Below are positions 26,986 through 36,423 of a stretch of DNA of 64,000 nt, piece after piece. The notes under the pieces are model-generated. The model was not told the origin of the DNA. It saw nothing but the letters and a program-made list of their open reading frames with translations, and ran no database searches. How positions within the stretch are numbered: the first letter of the stretch is position 1; each line of letters starts with the position of its first letter. Source of the stretch: Bin34 sp965219935 (GTDB lineage Bacteria; Chloroflexota; Anaerolineae; Caldilineales; Caldilineaceae); the NCBI GenBank assembly GCA_965219935.1, contig CBDCOU010000003.1, forward strand, positions 1,364,001 through 1,428,000, given 5' to 3'. Both the position numbers and the translations under genes were made by a program.

Positions 26986-28491
26986 ATGACACACACCGGA
27001 TTGTCGAGACGTCGATTCCTGCAACTCTCCGGCGCGACCGGAGCCGCCCTGACACTCGCCGCCTGCATTCCCAGCGCCCCGGCCGACGACATGGCTGGCC
27101 CGGATGCCGCTCCGCGTGTCGTGTCGCATTACGCACAGGGCCTTACGCCCCGAGAACGTCTGGAAACCGATCGATGGGATCCGCCGCAGGCGCTGTGGGC
27201 CTTGGAAGAGGCTTTCAAGGAAGAGAACCCCAACGTCGACTTGGAATTCGTGGCGAACGTGGGCACCGGATACGACGAGTGGATGGTCACGCAGCTGACC
27301 GCCGGCACGGCACCGGAGATCCTCTGGTACCAGCGCGGATGGATTGCCAGGGACTACGAGAAGGGCTGGTTTAACAACCTTGATCCCTATCTCTCGCAGC
27401 CCAACCCGTACGTGGACGGCTACGACTCCTGGAAGGACACGTTCCAAGGTCCCGTGATCGCCAGCGGCACGGCTCCCGACGGCCACATCTACCTGATCAC
27501 GGGCGACATCGTTGGCACGGGCTTTTTCTACAACCAGACCAAGTTCGACGAAATTGGCGCGGGCGTGCCGGATGTGTGGTCCGACTACCAGGGCGTTCAG
27601 CAGGCTCTGGCGGACACGGGAATCACGCCGTTCTCCGTCAGCTACCACCTGGATGGGGGCACTCAACTTTACGGCAGTTGGACCACGCGCGTCTTCCAAG
27701 ACGTGCTCTACGACCACAAGATGGAAGTGATTTCCGGCGGTGCTCCGGTTACGCGCACGTGGAAGCCCGGCGAGTCGCTGCAGCCGCCATCGATGGTCAG
27801 AGCGATCCGAGACGGCAACTACGCCGCCACGGATCCCGAGTGGCTGGAAATGCTGCGCCTGATGAAGGAATGGTCCGTCTACTATCCAGATGGATTCTGG
27901 GCTCTGCCGACGGCGGATGTGTTCCGTTTGTGGGCGGAAGGCGAGGCCGCCGTGGCCTGGCTGGGAAGCTGGATGAACAAGCCGGTCCGCAATGATCCGC
28001 TGATCGACTTTGAGTGGGGCATTTTCCCCAAGATGCCCAAGGTAACGCAGGATTCTTCCGAGTTCGGCGGCGTGGACTTTCCGGCCATGGCAGGCGTAGG
28101 AGGCGTCTTCCAGTACATCACGACTTCCGTGGCTGAAGAACGCGGCACGCTCGACGACACGATCGACTGGCTGCACTTCCTGACAGCTCCGCCCAATCTG
28201 ATTGAGGCGCTTAACGATCACGGGGGGTTCGCGCCCGGCGTGAAGGACACTACCGGCGCGGATCCTTCGCTGTCCGTTTACACGGATATGATGGTCGAAT
28301 TCGGAACGGAACGCATCGAGCCCTTCGACAGCATGCTCACCCGCGAATTCGTGGATGCCATGTGGCGCAATCTGCAGCAGTTCATGGCGGGCGAGCTCAG
28401 CGCTGAAGAGATGTCCACCACCATGCAGAGGGAAATGGAGCTGGCCGCGCAGCAGCTCCTGAACGAACATCCGGACTGGGCGGAAGCCTAG
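26986..28491 (+). CDS. Sugar ABC transporter substrate-binding lipoprotein (Tat-exported)
   Basis: A 501-residue family 1 solute-binding protein. It has a twin-arginine signal (SRRRFLQLSG) followed by a lipobox LAAC with Cys26, so it is exported folded and lipid-anchored outside the membrane. Residues such as WYQRGWIARDYEKGW and FFYNQTKFDEIG fit carbohydrate-binding proteins. AAGGAGA stands about 12 bases before the ATG. It is the first gene of an ABC cluster with two permeases downstream and a terminator-like hairpin in between. The substrate is unknown; an oligosaccharide or glycoside is likely. Confidence 0.9.
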   Translation: MTHTGLSRRRFLQLSGATGAALTLAACIPSAPADDMAGPDAAPRVVSHYAQGLTPRERLETDRWDPPQALWALEEAFKEENPNVDLEFVANVGTGYDEWMVTQLTAGTAPEILWYQRGWIARDYEKGWFNNLDPYLSQPNPYVDGYDSWKDTFQGPVIASGTAPDGHIYLITGDIVGTGFFYNQTKFDEIGAGVPDVWSDYQGVQQALADTGITPFSVSYHLDGGTQLYGSWTTRVFQDVLYDHKMEVISGGAPVTRTWKPGESLQPPSMVRAIRDGNYAATDPEWLEMLRLMKEWSVYYPDGFWALPTADVFRLWAEGEAAVAWLGSWMNKPVRNDPLIDFEWGIFPKMPKVTQDSSEFGGVDFPAMAGVGGVFQYITTSVAEERGTLDDTIDWLHFLTAPPNLIEALNDHGGFAPGVKDTTGADPSLSVYTDMMVEFGTERIEPFDSMLTREFVDAMWRNLQQFMAGELSAEEMSTTMQREMELAAQQLLNEHPDWAEA

Positions 28492-28500
28492 CCCGCGACC

Positions 28501-28536
28501 GCGAGGAGCGCCGGCTTCCGGCGCTCCTCGCTTTTT
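28501..28536 (+). terminator. Strong intrinsic terminator between binding protein and permease genes
   Basis: A perfect 14-base GC-rich stem (28501-28514 with 28518-28531), a CTT loop and five T. It lies inside the ABC cluster and probably lets most transcripts end after the binding protein, giving it a higher dose than the permeases. Confidence 0.88.
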
Positions 28537-28563
28537 CCTTATTCCTGACCTCCCATTCGACAG

Positions 28564-29526
28564 ATGTCAGCCACGGTTACCGCCGGAACGCCCGGCCACG
28601 CGGCTTCCGACAGGGCGGCTACGCCGCCTTCGCTGCTGGTTCGCATACTCAGCTACCGCACGGTTTACCTGTGGTTGGCGCCCACGTTTCTGCTGCTTTT
28701 TATCTTCAATTACTATCCCGCGTTTTCCGCCCTGTATCACAGCCTCTTTCAGTGGAATGGGGCCAACATCAAGCTCTTCGTCGGCGTCAGCAACTTCGTG
28801 GAGCTGTGGCATGACCCCCTCTGGTGGGAGTCGTTCTGGCACCTGATGATCCTGACCATCGCCCTGGTCCTGATCAACTTGACCTTCCCGCTCGGCGCCG
28901 CGGCCATGATTTTTCATCTGTGGAACATGCGGATGGCGTATTTCTACCGCGTGCTGCTGGTGGTGCCCATGGTGGTGCCAGGCCTCGTCGTCCTGATGAT
29001 CTGGAAATTCATTTACAGTCCCAACATCGGGCTGCTTAATCAGACACTGGAGCTGGTGGGACTGGAAATGCTGACCCGCCCCTGGCTGGGCGACTTCAAA
29101 CTTGCGCTGTACGCCATCATCTTCGTGGGCTTCCCGTGGGTGGCCGGCATCGGCACGCTGATCTACTTGGCCGGCTTTCAAGCCATCCCCGGCGAACTCA
29201 TGGATTCAGCGGTCATCGACGGCGCGTCCACCTGGCAGCGCCTGATGTTCGTGGAACTGCCCATGGTCATGTCCCAGATCAAGTTGGTGGTCATATTGAC
29301 CATAATCACGGCCTTCCAGAACTTCACCATCGTATTGGTAATGACAGGGGGCGGCCCAGGCACCGAGACGCTGGTGCCGGGACTGCATCTCTACAGGACT
29401 GCCATGGCGTACAACCGCATGGGCTATGCCTGCGCCATCGGCACGGTGCTCTTCGCGTTGACGCTGGTGCTCACCTACTTGAATCACCGCTATCTCAGAT
29501 CCAGCGTGGAATTCTCCGGAACTTGA
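28564..29526 (+). CDS. Sugar ABC transporter permease (MalF/UgpA type)
   Basis: A 320-residue inner-membrane permease with six predicted helices. The cytoplasmic EAA loop reads PGELMDSAVIDGASTWQRL, the contact site for the ATPase. It forms a heterodimer with the permease encoded next. The ATG at 28564 lies 28 bases after the intrinsic terminator. No ATPase gene is present in the cluster, so a shared MsmX/UgpC-like ATPase from elsewhere is expected. Confidence 0.92.
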   Translation: MSATVTAGTPGHAASDRAATPPSLLVRILSYRTVYLWLAPTFLLLFIFNYYPAFSALYHSLFQWNGANIKLFVGVSNFVELWHDPLWWESFWHLMILTIALVLINLTFPLGAAAMIFHLWNMRMAYFYRVLLVVPMVVPGLVVLMIWKFIYSPNIGLLNQTLELVGLEMLTRPWLGDFKLALYAIIFVGFPWVAGIGTLIYLAGFQAIPGELMDSAVIDGASTWQRLMFVELPMVMSQIKLVVILTIITAFQNFTIVLVMTGGGPGTETLVPGLHLYRTAMAYNRMGYACAIGTVLFALTLVLTYLNHRYLRSSVEFSGT

Positions 29527-29534
29527 CCAGCATC

Positions 29535-30371
29535 ATGGTTGAACGCAGACGCACCCTGGGGCATGACCTGCCCATTCACGTTGTGCTGGGCTTCCTGGCC
29601 GTTGTGACTTTTTTCCCATTCGTGTTTCTGCTGGTTTCCTCGTTCCGGTCCACCGTCGAATTCATGCATACGTTCTGGGGCATTCCCCTAGTCCCGGAAT
29701 GGGCAAACTACCGCGACGCCTGGAAGGTGATCAGCCCATACATGCTGAACAGCCTCATCATTTCAGGCGCATCCATGTTCGGCGTGCTGGCTATTGCCAG
29801 CGTTTCATCATTCGTATTCGCCAGGTTCCAGTTTCCCGGTCGTGAGTTTCTCTTTCTGGCCATCCTGGCGCTGCTCATGATCCCCTCGATCCTGACCCTG
29901 ATTCCGGCCTTCCTGCTGATCAAGGATCTAAACCTGATCAACACCTACTGGGCACTGATCCTGCCCTACATCGCGGGCGGCCAAGTTTTCGCCATCTTCA
30001 TCCTGCGCAGCTTCATTGCTTCGCTGCCGGAGGAACTGTTCGAGGCTTCACGGCTGGACGGGGCCTCCACCTTCCAGATGTTCTGGCATATCGCCCTGCC
30101 CCTGTCGAAGCCGATGCTGATCACAGTCGCCATCATGAATGTGCTCAGCACGTGGAACGACTACATCTGGCCCCTGGTCACGATTCCCAGCCAGAAGCTC
30201 TGGACCATTTCCCTGGGCATCGTCAGTTTCGGCAGCCAGTACGGGGGTCTGGAACGGTGGGGACCGATGTTCGCCGGCTACGTCATCGCCTCGATTCCGC
30301 TGATCATCCTCTTCACGCTCACGATGCGGTACTTCATTGCCGGTCTGACTTCCGGGGCCATCAAGGCCTAA
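29535..30371 (+). CDS. Sugar ABC transporter permease (MalG/UgpE type)
   Basis: A 278-residue partner permease with six predicted helices and the EAA loop PEELFEASRLDGASTFQ. It begins 8 bases after the previous stop at an ATG that gives the usual short basic N-terminus (MVERRRTLG); the longer open frame upstream is only read-through of the preceding gene. The C-terminus (YFIAGLTSGAIKA) is typical of MalG-type proteins, where it touches the ATPase. Confidence 0.92.
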   Translation: MVERRRTLGHDLPIHVVLGFLAVVTFFPFVFLLVSSFRSTVEFMHTFWGIPLVPEWANYRDAWKVISPYMLNSLIISGASMFGVLAIASVSSFVFARFQFPGREFLFLAILALLMIPSILTLIPAFLLIKDLNLINTYWALILPYIAGGQVFAIFILRSFIASLPEELFEASRLDGASTFQMFWHIALPLSKPMLITVAIMNVLSTWNDYIWPLVTIPSQKLWTISLGIVSFGSQYGGLERWGPMFAGYVIASIPLIILFTLTMRYFIAGLTSGAIKA

Positions 30372-30417
30372 GTTTCTGGGAAAGGCAACCTTCCCCGCTC
30401 CCATTGGTGCCAACAGT

Positions 30418-33288
30418 GTGGCGGTAGCCGGACTGACGCGGCTGGCCTTGCATCGGATGCGCCACGACGCGTGGCTGTATCTGATTCTGTTGCTGGGCTG
30501 GATTGCCGCCACAGCTCTCGGCGCGGCCGTTCCTGTTTACGTCGACGCCCTGCATCAACGCGTTCTGCGCCTGGAGTTGCAGGAAGGTTCGAACTCGCAC
30601 CGGCCGGCATTCGGGTTCCTGTTCCTGTCCCTGGACAGGGAATCCAGCCCAACGTTGCTCGCGGGGGACGCGGAACGCCTAGCCGGATACGATCGGCTGG
30701 CTGCCTACATGGACAGCGGCTTCACGGCAGACTTGGAACTGCCGGTGACTGCCCGCATGCACTACGTGCGCAGTGATCTCTTTCAGCTGTTCCCGACAGG
30801 GCCTGGCACCTACGGGCGGGGCGAAGAGGCCCTGGAGCACTTCAGCATGGGATTCCTCAGCGATTTGGATGGGCAGGTCGAACTGCTGTCCGGCCGTTTG
30901 CCGGCACCTGATGGCGACCTCATCGAAGTACTCATGCACCAAGACATGGCCAACCGTCTGGGAGTGCAGGCGGGAGAGGAGTACGTTCTCTTCCGTGCCG
31001 CCAACCCCAATCCGGCGACGGGGGAACGAGCCTTTGCCCTGCCGGTTCACATCGCGGGAATTTGGCGCGCTGCCAATCCCGCCTCCGGCTACTGGTATCT
31101 GTCCCCCGCTACATTCGCGCAATCCCTGCTTACATCAGAGGCACAATACCGAACCGAGGCTGCGTACCGCATTCCACGGCCCTACTTCGAAGCGGGGTGG
31201 TATGCCGCCTTGGATGGCAGTGGCATCCGGGTACGCCAGGTCGAAGACCTGGTGCGCCGCATCCATGAGACCCGTGCCCAGGTCCAGCAACAACTGCCTG
31301 GAACGCTGCTGATGCTCTCACCCGAGAATGCCCTATTGAGGTACCGGCTGGAAGTGGCGCAGCAGTCGCCGCTGCTGCTGTTCGCGAGTCTGCCCGCCTT
31401 GGCGCTGGTACTGCTATACACCGGCATGACAGCCCGGAGCCTGATGATGCGCCAGCAGAGGGAGATTGCCATGCTGCGCAGCCGCGGCGCTTCCAGATTC
31501 CAGGTACTGGGCACGTATGCGATCCAGTTGGTCGTACTCTCCGTACTCAGCCTGCTTGTAGGCCTGCCTGGGAGTCTGACAGTGACTCATCTGATGGCAT
31601 CGGCCTCCTTTTGGGTGCTGCCCCACGCACACAGCATGCCCATGGTCCTTCTTAACCCCGCACTCACTCCGGACGCCTTGCTGTATGCCGGCATTGCACT
31701 TGGTTTGGTCAACCTGACTTCAATGGCGGCCGGCTGGCGGTATGCAAGGGAAACGGCTGTCACATCGGAGCGACGCCTGTCCCGACAGGACATGCAGGGC
31801 TCCCTGACTTGGATTGTGCTGGACCTCGCCATTGCCGGTGCCGGAGCCTACGGCTGGCACCTGCTGCGTCAGGAGGGAGGCCTGCCGTTGCCGGACCGGC
31901 TGACGGGTATCGATTTTGTAGACAATCCGCTCGTGTTCCTGACCCCTTGTCTCTGGCTTTGGACAGGTGTCCGCACCATGGTCCGCCTCCTCCCTTGGTT
32001 CCTCCGGGGTTTGGACTGGCCCGTCCAGTTGCTGCAGGGAACCGTGTTGCTGATCACTCTGCGCAACCTCGCCCGGCAGGCACCGCATCATCAGGCGCTG
32101 CTAACCCTGCTCCTGTTCGCCACGGGGACAGGGACCTTGGCAGCAGCGATCATGCGCACACAGGATGCCCATCTGGAAGACAAGGCGTACTACACGGTCG
32201 GGGCCTCCGTGAACCTGACGGAACAAGCCAAGCGGTTTCAAGGTTCCGGGAACGGTGCAACCGCAGGCCAGCCAACCGGCTGGTCCATCCCACCGTTTGA
32301 TCTGCACCGGAATGCGCCGGGCGTGCTTGGTGCCGCCAGAGTCGGGGTCTACCCAGTCAGTCTCCGCATCGACAACCGAGGATTCGATGCCAAACTGTAC
32401 GGAATCGATCGGGCCGAGTGGCCCCAGGCAGCCTACTTCCGCCCGGACTTCGCCACCGAACCGTTGGGCCAGTTGATGAACCAACTGGCCCTGAATCCGA
32501 ACGGTTTGTTGGTTCCGACGAACCTGCTTGAAGCCGGGGGGTATGCAATTGGAGATGACATCACCATCCAGGGCCTGATCGCGGGCAGCGGGGCCGCGGT
32601 GCCATTCCGCATCGTCGGCTCCCTGCGCTATTTCCCGACCGCCTACCCTCCGGACGAACTCTTTGTGGTGGGCAACCTGGAGTACATCTTCACGCAGGTG
32701 GGCGGCCCGATGCCCTATCAGGTTTGGTTGAGGTTGGCTGAGCGTGCGCAAACAGAATCCGTGGTTGCGGCCCTGGACGAGGCATCGGTCGAAATCCTGG
32801 ATGTGGCGGATGCCAAGGCACAACTGGAAACTTGGCGGACCGACCCCGTCAGGCTGGGGCTGAACGGTTTTCTGTCGCTGGGGCTGGGAGTAGGCCTGCT
32901 CCTGAGCATCCTCGCCCTTTTTGTCCACGGGGTCATGGCCCTGCAGCGCCGACGGATTCAGATGGGTTTGTTGCGAGCCATTGGCTGGTCCCGCGGACAG
33001 GGGATACTTTGCATTGCCCTGGAACAGTTGGCAATTGCGGCTCTTGGGGTGGGCGGAGGCACGATGCTGGGTGTAACTGTAAGCCGTCTGTTCGTCCCGC
33101 ACCTTCAGACCGGCCCTACTGCTGCGCAAACCATCCCGCCCTATGTCGTCCGTACATCCTGGGACGAGTTCGTTGTCGCCTCGGCCGTCCTGTTGAGTGC
33201 CGTCTGTGTCCTGACGGTCGGGGTCAGTATCGTCCTTGCCCGATCCAATCTGTTTCAGGTACTCAAGGCAGGAGAACTCGAAGGTTGA
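30418..33288 (+). CDS. Large FtsX-family ABC permease
   Basis: A 956-residue membrane protein starting at GTG. The first helix (about 20-40) is followed by a large extracytoplasmic domain (about 45-310) and an FtsX domain with AMLRSRGASRFQVLGTYA. A second half has further helices, a second external domain (about 590-800) and a final FtsX domain with MGLLRAIGWSRGQG. This double FtsX layout fits permeases for lipoprotein or peptide export/processing rather than sugar import. It starts 47 bases after the sugar permease gene, but a functional tie is doubtful. The partner ATPase is not in the window. Confidence 0.88.
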   Translation: MAVAGLTRLALHRMRHDAWLYLILLLGWIAATALGAAVPVYVDALHQRVLRLELQEGSNSHRPAFGFLFLSLDRESSPTLLAGDAERLAGYDRLAAYMDSGFTADLELPVTARMHYVRSDLFQLFPTGPGTYGRGEEALEHFSMGFLSDLDGQVELLSGRLPAPDGDLIEVLMHQDMANRLGVQAGEEYVLFRAANPNPATGERAFALPVHIAGIWRAANPASGYWYLSPATFAQSLLTSEAQYRTEAAYRIPRPYFEAGWYAALDGSGIRVRQVEDLVRRIHETRAQVQQQLPGTLLMLSPENALLRYRLEVAQQSPLLLFASLPALALVLLYTGMTARSLMMRQQREIAMLRSRGASRFQVLGTYAIQLVVLSVLSLLVGLPGSLTVTHLMASASFWVLPHAHSMPMVLLNPALTPDALLYAGIALGLVNLTSMAAGWRYARETAVTSERRLSRQDMQGSLTWIVLDLAIAGAGAYGWHLLRQEGGLPLPDRLTGIDFVDNPLVFLTPCLWLWTGVRTMVRLLPWFLRGLDWPVQLLQGTVLLITLRNLARQAPHHQALLTLLLFATGTGTLAAAIMRTQDAHLEDKAYYTVGASVNLTEQAKRFQGSGNGATAGQPTGWSIPPFDLHRNAPGVLGAARVGVYPVSLRIDNRGFDAKLYGIDRAEWPQAAYFRPDFATEPLGQLMNQLALNPNGLLVPTNLLEAGGYAIGDDITIQGLIAGSGAAVPFRIVGSLRYFPTAYPPDELFVVGNLEYIFTQVGGPMPYQVWLRLAERAQTESVVAALDEASVEILDVADAKAQLETWRTDPVRLGLNGFLSLGLGVGLLLSILALFVHGVMALQRRRIQMGLLRAIGWSRGQGILCIALEQLAIAALGVGGGTMLGVTVSRLFVPHLQTGPTAAQTIPPYVVRTSWDEFVVASAVLLSAVCVLTVGVSIVLARSNLFQVLKAGELEG

Positions 33289-33753
33289 TACGACCAATCA
33301 GTTGGATTGGACATGTGCACGGTACAGGCTTCAATCGGTGACGGCGCTTCCCGGCTGTGGACGAATTGCGTCCGACCAATGGAACGTGGCCGCTCAACCA
33401 CAAGCCGGCCGGTTGCACGCAACCTTGCCCACAGTTGGTCGGGATCTGTGCCATCACTCCGTCTCCGTTCTCATCTCCGTCACTTCCACACCCCTACAGG
33501 CCACCCCAACCGTACCGTGTCTACCTGCCAAAGTCACGGAGATGCCATGCACTCTCGGCCTCATCCGTTGGCCTTCCAAGAGCGCGCTCCAAGGCAACTT
33601 CCCCAAAGGAAAGTTGAATCAGTCGGCTTACGAGACTCAGGGCAAACGCAAAGTCGCGATCAGGGCAGGGCGGCGGCCAGAATCCAGGGGTGGTGTCCAA
33701 TCCGGTCGCGCAGCAGCCCAATGGACACATCCGCGCTGAGATTCTGTTGAACC
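33289..33753. other. Non-coding stretch, nothing recognised
   Basis: About 465 bases without a supported gene or RNA. It ends in the transposase remnant and probably contains decayed flanking DNA of that element. Confidence 0.4.
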
Positions 33754-33960
33754 GTGCGCTCCATGTTCAGAGCGGCCCGTCTGAAGATGCCCATTACGGC
33801 CGGCCCTCGGCCCGTGCGCAACATGGCTGCCCTGCGGCGCATCGCCTTGAACTTCCTGACGCTCATGCAGCAGTATTTCTGGTCAAGGATGTCCATTTGT
33901 CGGCTGCGCAAGATGGTGGCCCGCAACCCCGCCCAACTGGAGCCAATCATGGCCCTGTGA
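33754..33960 (+). pseudogene. C-terminal remnant of a DDE transposase (ISAs1-like)
   Basis: A 68-codon tail reads AGPRPVRNMAALRRIALNFL and then RLRKMVARNPAQLEPIMAL, the pattern of the end of ISAs1-type transposases (RTG..P..MAALRN.A..LLR). An in-frame TGA at 33748 closes it upstream, so only the tail survives. Its end overlaps the last codons of the convergent ParA-like gene, so the tail of that protein may have been changed by this insertion. Confidence 0.55.
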
Positions 33961-34993
33961 CGACTTTGTCAACGCTCTGTTGCCCATCCAGGTCGATTTC
34001 GCTACATATGCGAAGACTCAGGTCTTGGAAATCACAATAGGCTTGCCTAACCGCCGCGGCATGGCCACCGATGGCACCGTCCGCGGGCGTCAGATCGAAA
34101 ATAGGCTTGCGGGCTTCCTGTGCCATAGGCACGAGACTACGAAAATGCTTGACGGTTGCCAGACAACGGTGATCTTCGCTGGGCATCGGTGCATAGGGCG
34201 GATCGTCCTGCAAAAGACTTTCGGCATACTCGCCCGGCATCCTGTTTACCCACTTGTCATACGCTTTGACAGGACGACTCAGGCGCACGCCATGTTGTTG
34301 AACGACGTAGCCAATCGGACGCATGTTGCCATCAGGCAAGGACAATTCCACTTCACGGTTCTGCCCATGTTGTTTGCGCATTTGCCAGTCCGTTCGCCAA
34401 CCCCGGAGGGCAGGACCAAGATTCCGCAGTCCCTGAAGCGAAAAGAGATCCGCACCCAGCGGAACGACCACGTGATCGGTGGCGATTAGTGCGGCTCGGT
34501 TGATCGCACCCAGGTTGGGGCCGACATCGGCCAACACCACAGATGCATTCATGGTCTTGGCACCATATTGCACCACATGTGAGAACGCAGTCTGAATCCG
34601 AAGGGCCCTGAATACATTGCCTGAGCCCAATGCGTTGGGCCATTCCGTAGACAGCGTGTCCTCAAAGCTCGCGAGGCCCAGATCGCCGGGGACCAGTGAC
34701 AGGTTCGGTGCAACTTCCGCGAGTACCGGTGTCAGGACATCACCCACTTCCGTAAGGGGTCTGACGCACTCATAGATGGTATGCCCCTTCGACCCACACT
34801 GCCCCTTGGTGTTCCAAATGTCCTCCAACCTTGGTTCACTCAGAAAGGCAGCCGTGAGGTTCGCCTGCGGATCGAGATCGCATGCCAATACACGGTGTCC
34901 AATTCGATTGAGCATCCAGGCCAAGTGGTAGACCAGAGATGTTTTCCCAACGCCGCCCTTATTGTTGAAGAATGTCAGAACGGGAATGCTCAT
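33947..34993 (-). CDS. ParA/MinD-type P-loop ATPase
   Basis: A 348-residue ATPase with the deviant Walker A KGGVGKTS (12-19), CDLDPQANLT and VLADVGPNLGAINRAAL, all typical of ParA. The C-terminal 120 residues are less usual. No ParB gene or parS site is seen, so plasmid or chromosome partition is not the obvious role. It overlaps the upstream AlbA_2-HATPase gene by ATGA, implying coupled translation and a joint function. The last codons run into a transposase remnant. Soj-like regulators or defence ATPases are alternatives. Confidence 0.88.
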   Translation of the reverse strand: MSIPVLTFFNNKGGVGKTSLVYHLAWMLNRIGHRVLACDLDPQANLTAAFLSEPRLEDIWNTKGQCGSKGHTIYECVRPLTEVGDVLTPVLAEVAPNLSLVPGDLGLASFEDTLSTEWPNALGSGNVFRALRIQTAFSHVVQYGAKTMNASVVLADVGPNLGAINRAALIATDHVVVPLGADLFSLQGLRNLGPALRGWRTDWQMRKQHGQNREVELSLPDGNMRPIGYVVQQHGVRLSRPVKAYDKWVNRMPGEYAESLLQDDPPYAPMPSEDHRCLATVKHFRSLVPMAQEARKPIFDLTPADGAIGGHAAAVRQAYCDFQDLSLRICSEIDLDGQQSVDKVVTGP

Positions 34994-36213
34994 TGGGCAA
35001 GCCTCCGCGTGTGCCCGGGGATGGTGACGAGTACATGATCATCATCCGTATTGAACTCGAGAGGAGGATGCCCCGCATCCCTCAACTGCTGCCGTGCCAA
35101 GGGTATGCCAACTCCAAACCTCTGCACGAATCCCAACACTTTCAGGGCCTCCGCCAGGTTTGGGTTGCGGTAGTCCGTGACACCGGGGCGACCGAAGTTG
35201 GCAGCGGACACAACGCCGAAGGGACCTCCGGGACTCAAGATTTCGATGCGATCCCGAAACCAAGTAACACGCACTGGTGCATTGGTGTTTTCATAGGTCC
35301 GATGCATGACCGCATTATGTAGAATCTGTTGCAAGGCAGACAGGGGAAACAGGGTGTCACTGCGTTCCACCAGTCCCGAAGTGAAATCGACAGCCCTGCG
35401 ATTGTGTGACTTGATCTTGCCGTCCAATTCACGGAGAACATCGGAGATTGTGCCGTGTATCTCCGCACTGTCCGTCACGGTATCCGAAAGGTCTCTGCCA
35501 TCAATCTTGAGAAACTGCACATAACTTCCGTTCACGAAGTCGCTTGGGCTTTTCCCGAGTACAAGCACTCCCAGCACCGTGGCCGTGGGATCCTCCACGG
35601 AGACAATCATCTTTGTGGACGCAAGCTGCTCAATCCGGTTACGGTTGTTGGCCGCCAAGATTCCAGGGGATACAGCTCTTGGCAAGTACTCATTCTCAAA
35701 CTGCAGAAGATTTAGATCTCCCACATCGGCAATGGGGAGCGGCCTAATGTCGAAAGGTATGTGACCAGCCCTGGCCCGTTCCCTCAAAATTCGCTCATCT
35801 TGTAGAGAGGCGCGGCCACGCCTGGTACCTGTGCGTATGTGAACGTTGCCGTCAAACCGCACGGGAGGGGAGTCGCTTGGCCGTACCAGGATGACGGCAA
35901 CATCCTTGCCGGCGAAAGTTCTTTTTTGCACTATTAGGGACGGCACAGGCGTGATACGTCCATCGTATTTCATGTCCGCCAAGTTGCGGAGCAACTCATC
36001 CGTGACCTGCGTGCCGATGATGTCTCCATTATCTCTTACGCCGATGAAGACCACACCTGCCTTGCCCGTGCCAGCCATGTCGTTGGCAAAAGCGCAAATT
36101 GTCTCACGTATCGTCCGTGGGGCACTGCCTCTGAAGGATTCCTTGAATTCAACTTGTTCGGATTCGCCTTCCTGCAAAAGATCCATCAGGGCCTGGTCGC
36201 CAAGTTCATTCAT
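34990..36213 (-). CDS. Schlafen/AlbA_2-domain protein with C-terminal HATPase (RecG-like annotation)
   Basis: A protein of about 407 residues. The N-terminal AlbA_2/Schlafen domain (about 10-130) has EQVEFKESFRG, TICAFAND and GKAGVVFIGVRDNGDIIG. The C-terminal part (about 285-390) is a GHKL-type ATP-binding domain with QQILHNAVMHRTYE and DRIEILSPGGPFG. Such proteins are often mislabelled RecG helicases or transcriptional regulators; some Schlafen-type proteins act in phage defence as nucleases. An ATG at 36213 gives the expected N-terminus; the frame is open to a TTG at 36270. It is the first gene of a two-gene operon with the ParA-like ATPase. Fifty to ninety bases upstream is a stray IS end. 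Confidence 0.87.
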   Translation of the reverse strand: MNELGDQALMDLLQEGESEQVEFKESFRGSAPRTIRETICAFANDMAGTGKAGVVFIGVRDNGDIIGTQVTDELLRNLADMKYDGRITPVPSLIVQKRTFAGKDVAVILVRPSDSPPVRFDGNVHIRTGTRRGRASLQDERILRERARAGHIPFDIRPLPIADVGDLNLLQFENEYLPRAVSPGILAANNRNRIEQLASTKMIVSVEDPTATVLGVLVLGKSPSDFVNGSYVQFLKIDGRDLSDTVTDSAEIHGTISDVLRELDGKIKSHNRRAVDFTSGLVERSDTLFPLSALQQILHNAVMHRTYENTNAPVRVTWFRDRIEILSPGGPFGVVSAANFGRPGVTDYRNPNLAEALKVLGFVQRFGVGIPLARQQLRDAGHPPLEFNTDDDHVLVTIPGHTRRLAQ

Positions 36214-36300
36214 GTTGGTCTCGTCGCGCAGGTGTTTGCCAGAGAGCCGAGGGTTGAAACGGATGTCCAAATTCCATTGTACAATGGTCTGTGAAATGCT

Positions 36301-36324
36301 GGCACTGTTTCAATCTCGTTGATA
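36301..36324 (+). repeat. Solo insertion-sequence end
   Basis: A 24-base sequence identical to the first 24 bases of the right end of the 1062-bp element at 16633-17694. No partner end or transposase of that family is seen next to it, so it is a leftover or deletion scar. Confidence 0.7.
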
Positions 36325-36423
36325 CGGTGCCGGACATACAGGCGGTAGAGGGTTATCACAATGATTGTGGATCGACCAGCCCAAGCCCCCCACCATGAAC
36401 TTCAATCCCAGTCTCTACCCATC

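Noticed and set aside
33660..33950. Minus-strand 96-codon frame
   Set aside because: It is antisense to the plus-strand transposase remnant, which gives the family-like sequence.
33947..34993. Plasmid partition locus
   Set aside because: Only a ParA-like ATPase is present; there is no ParB gene, no parS-like repeats and no replication gene nearby.
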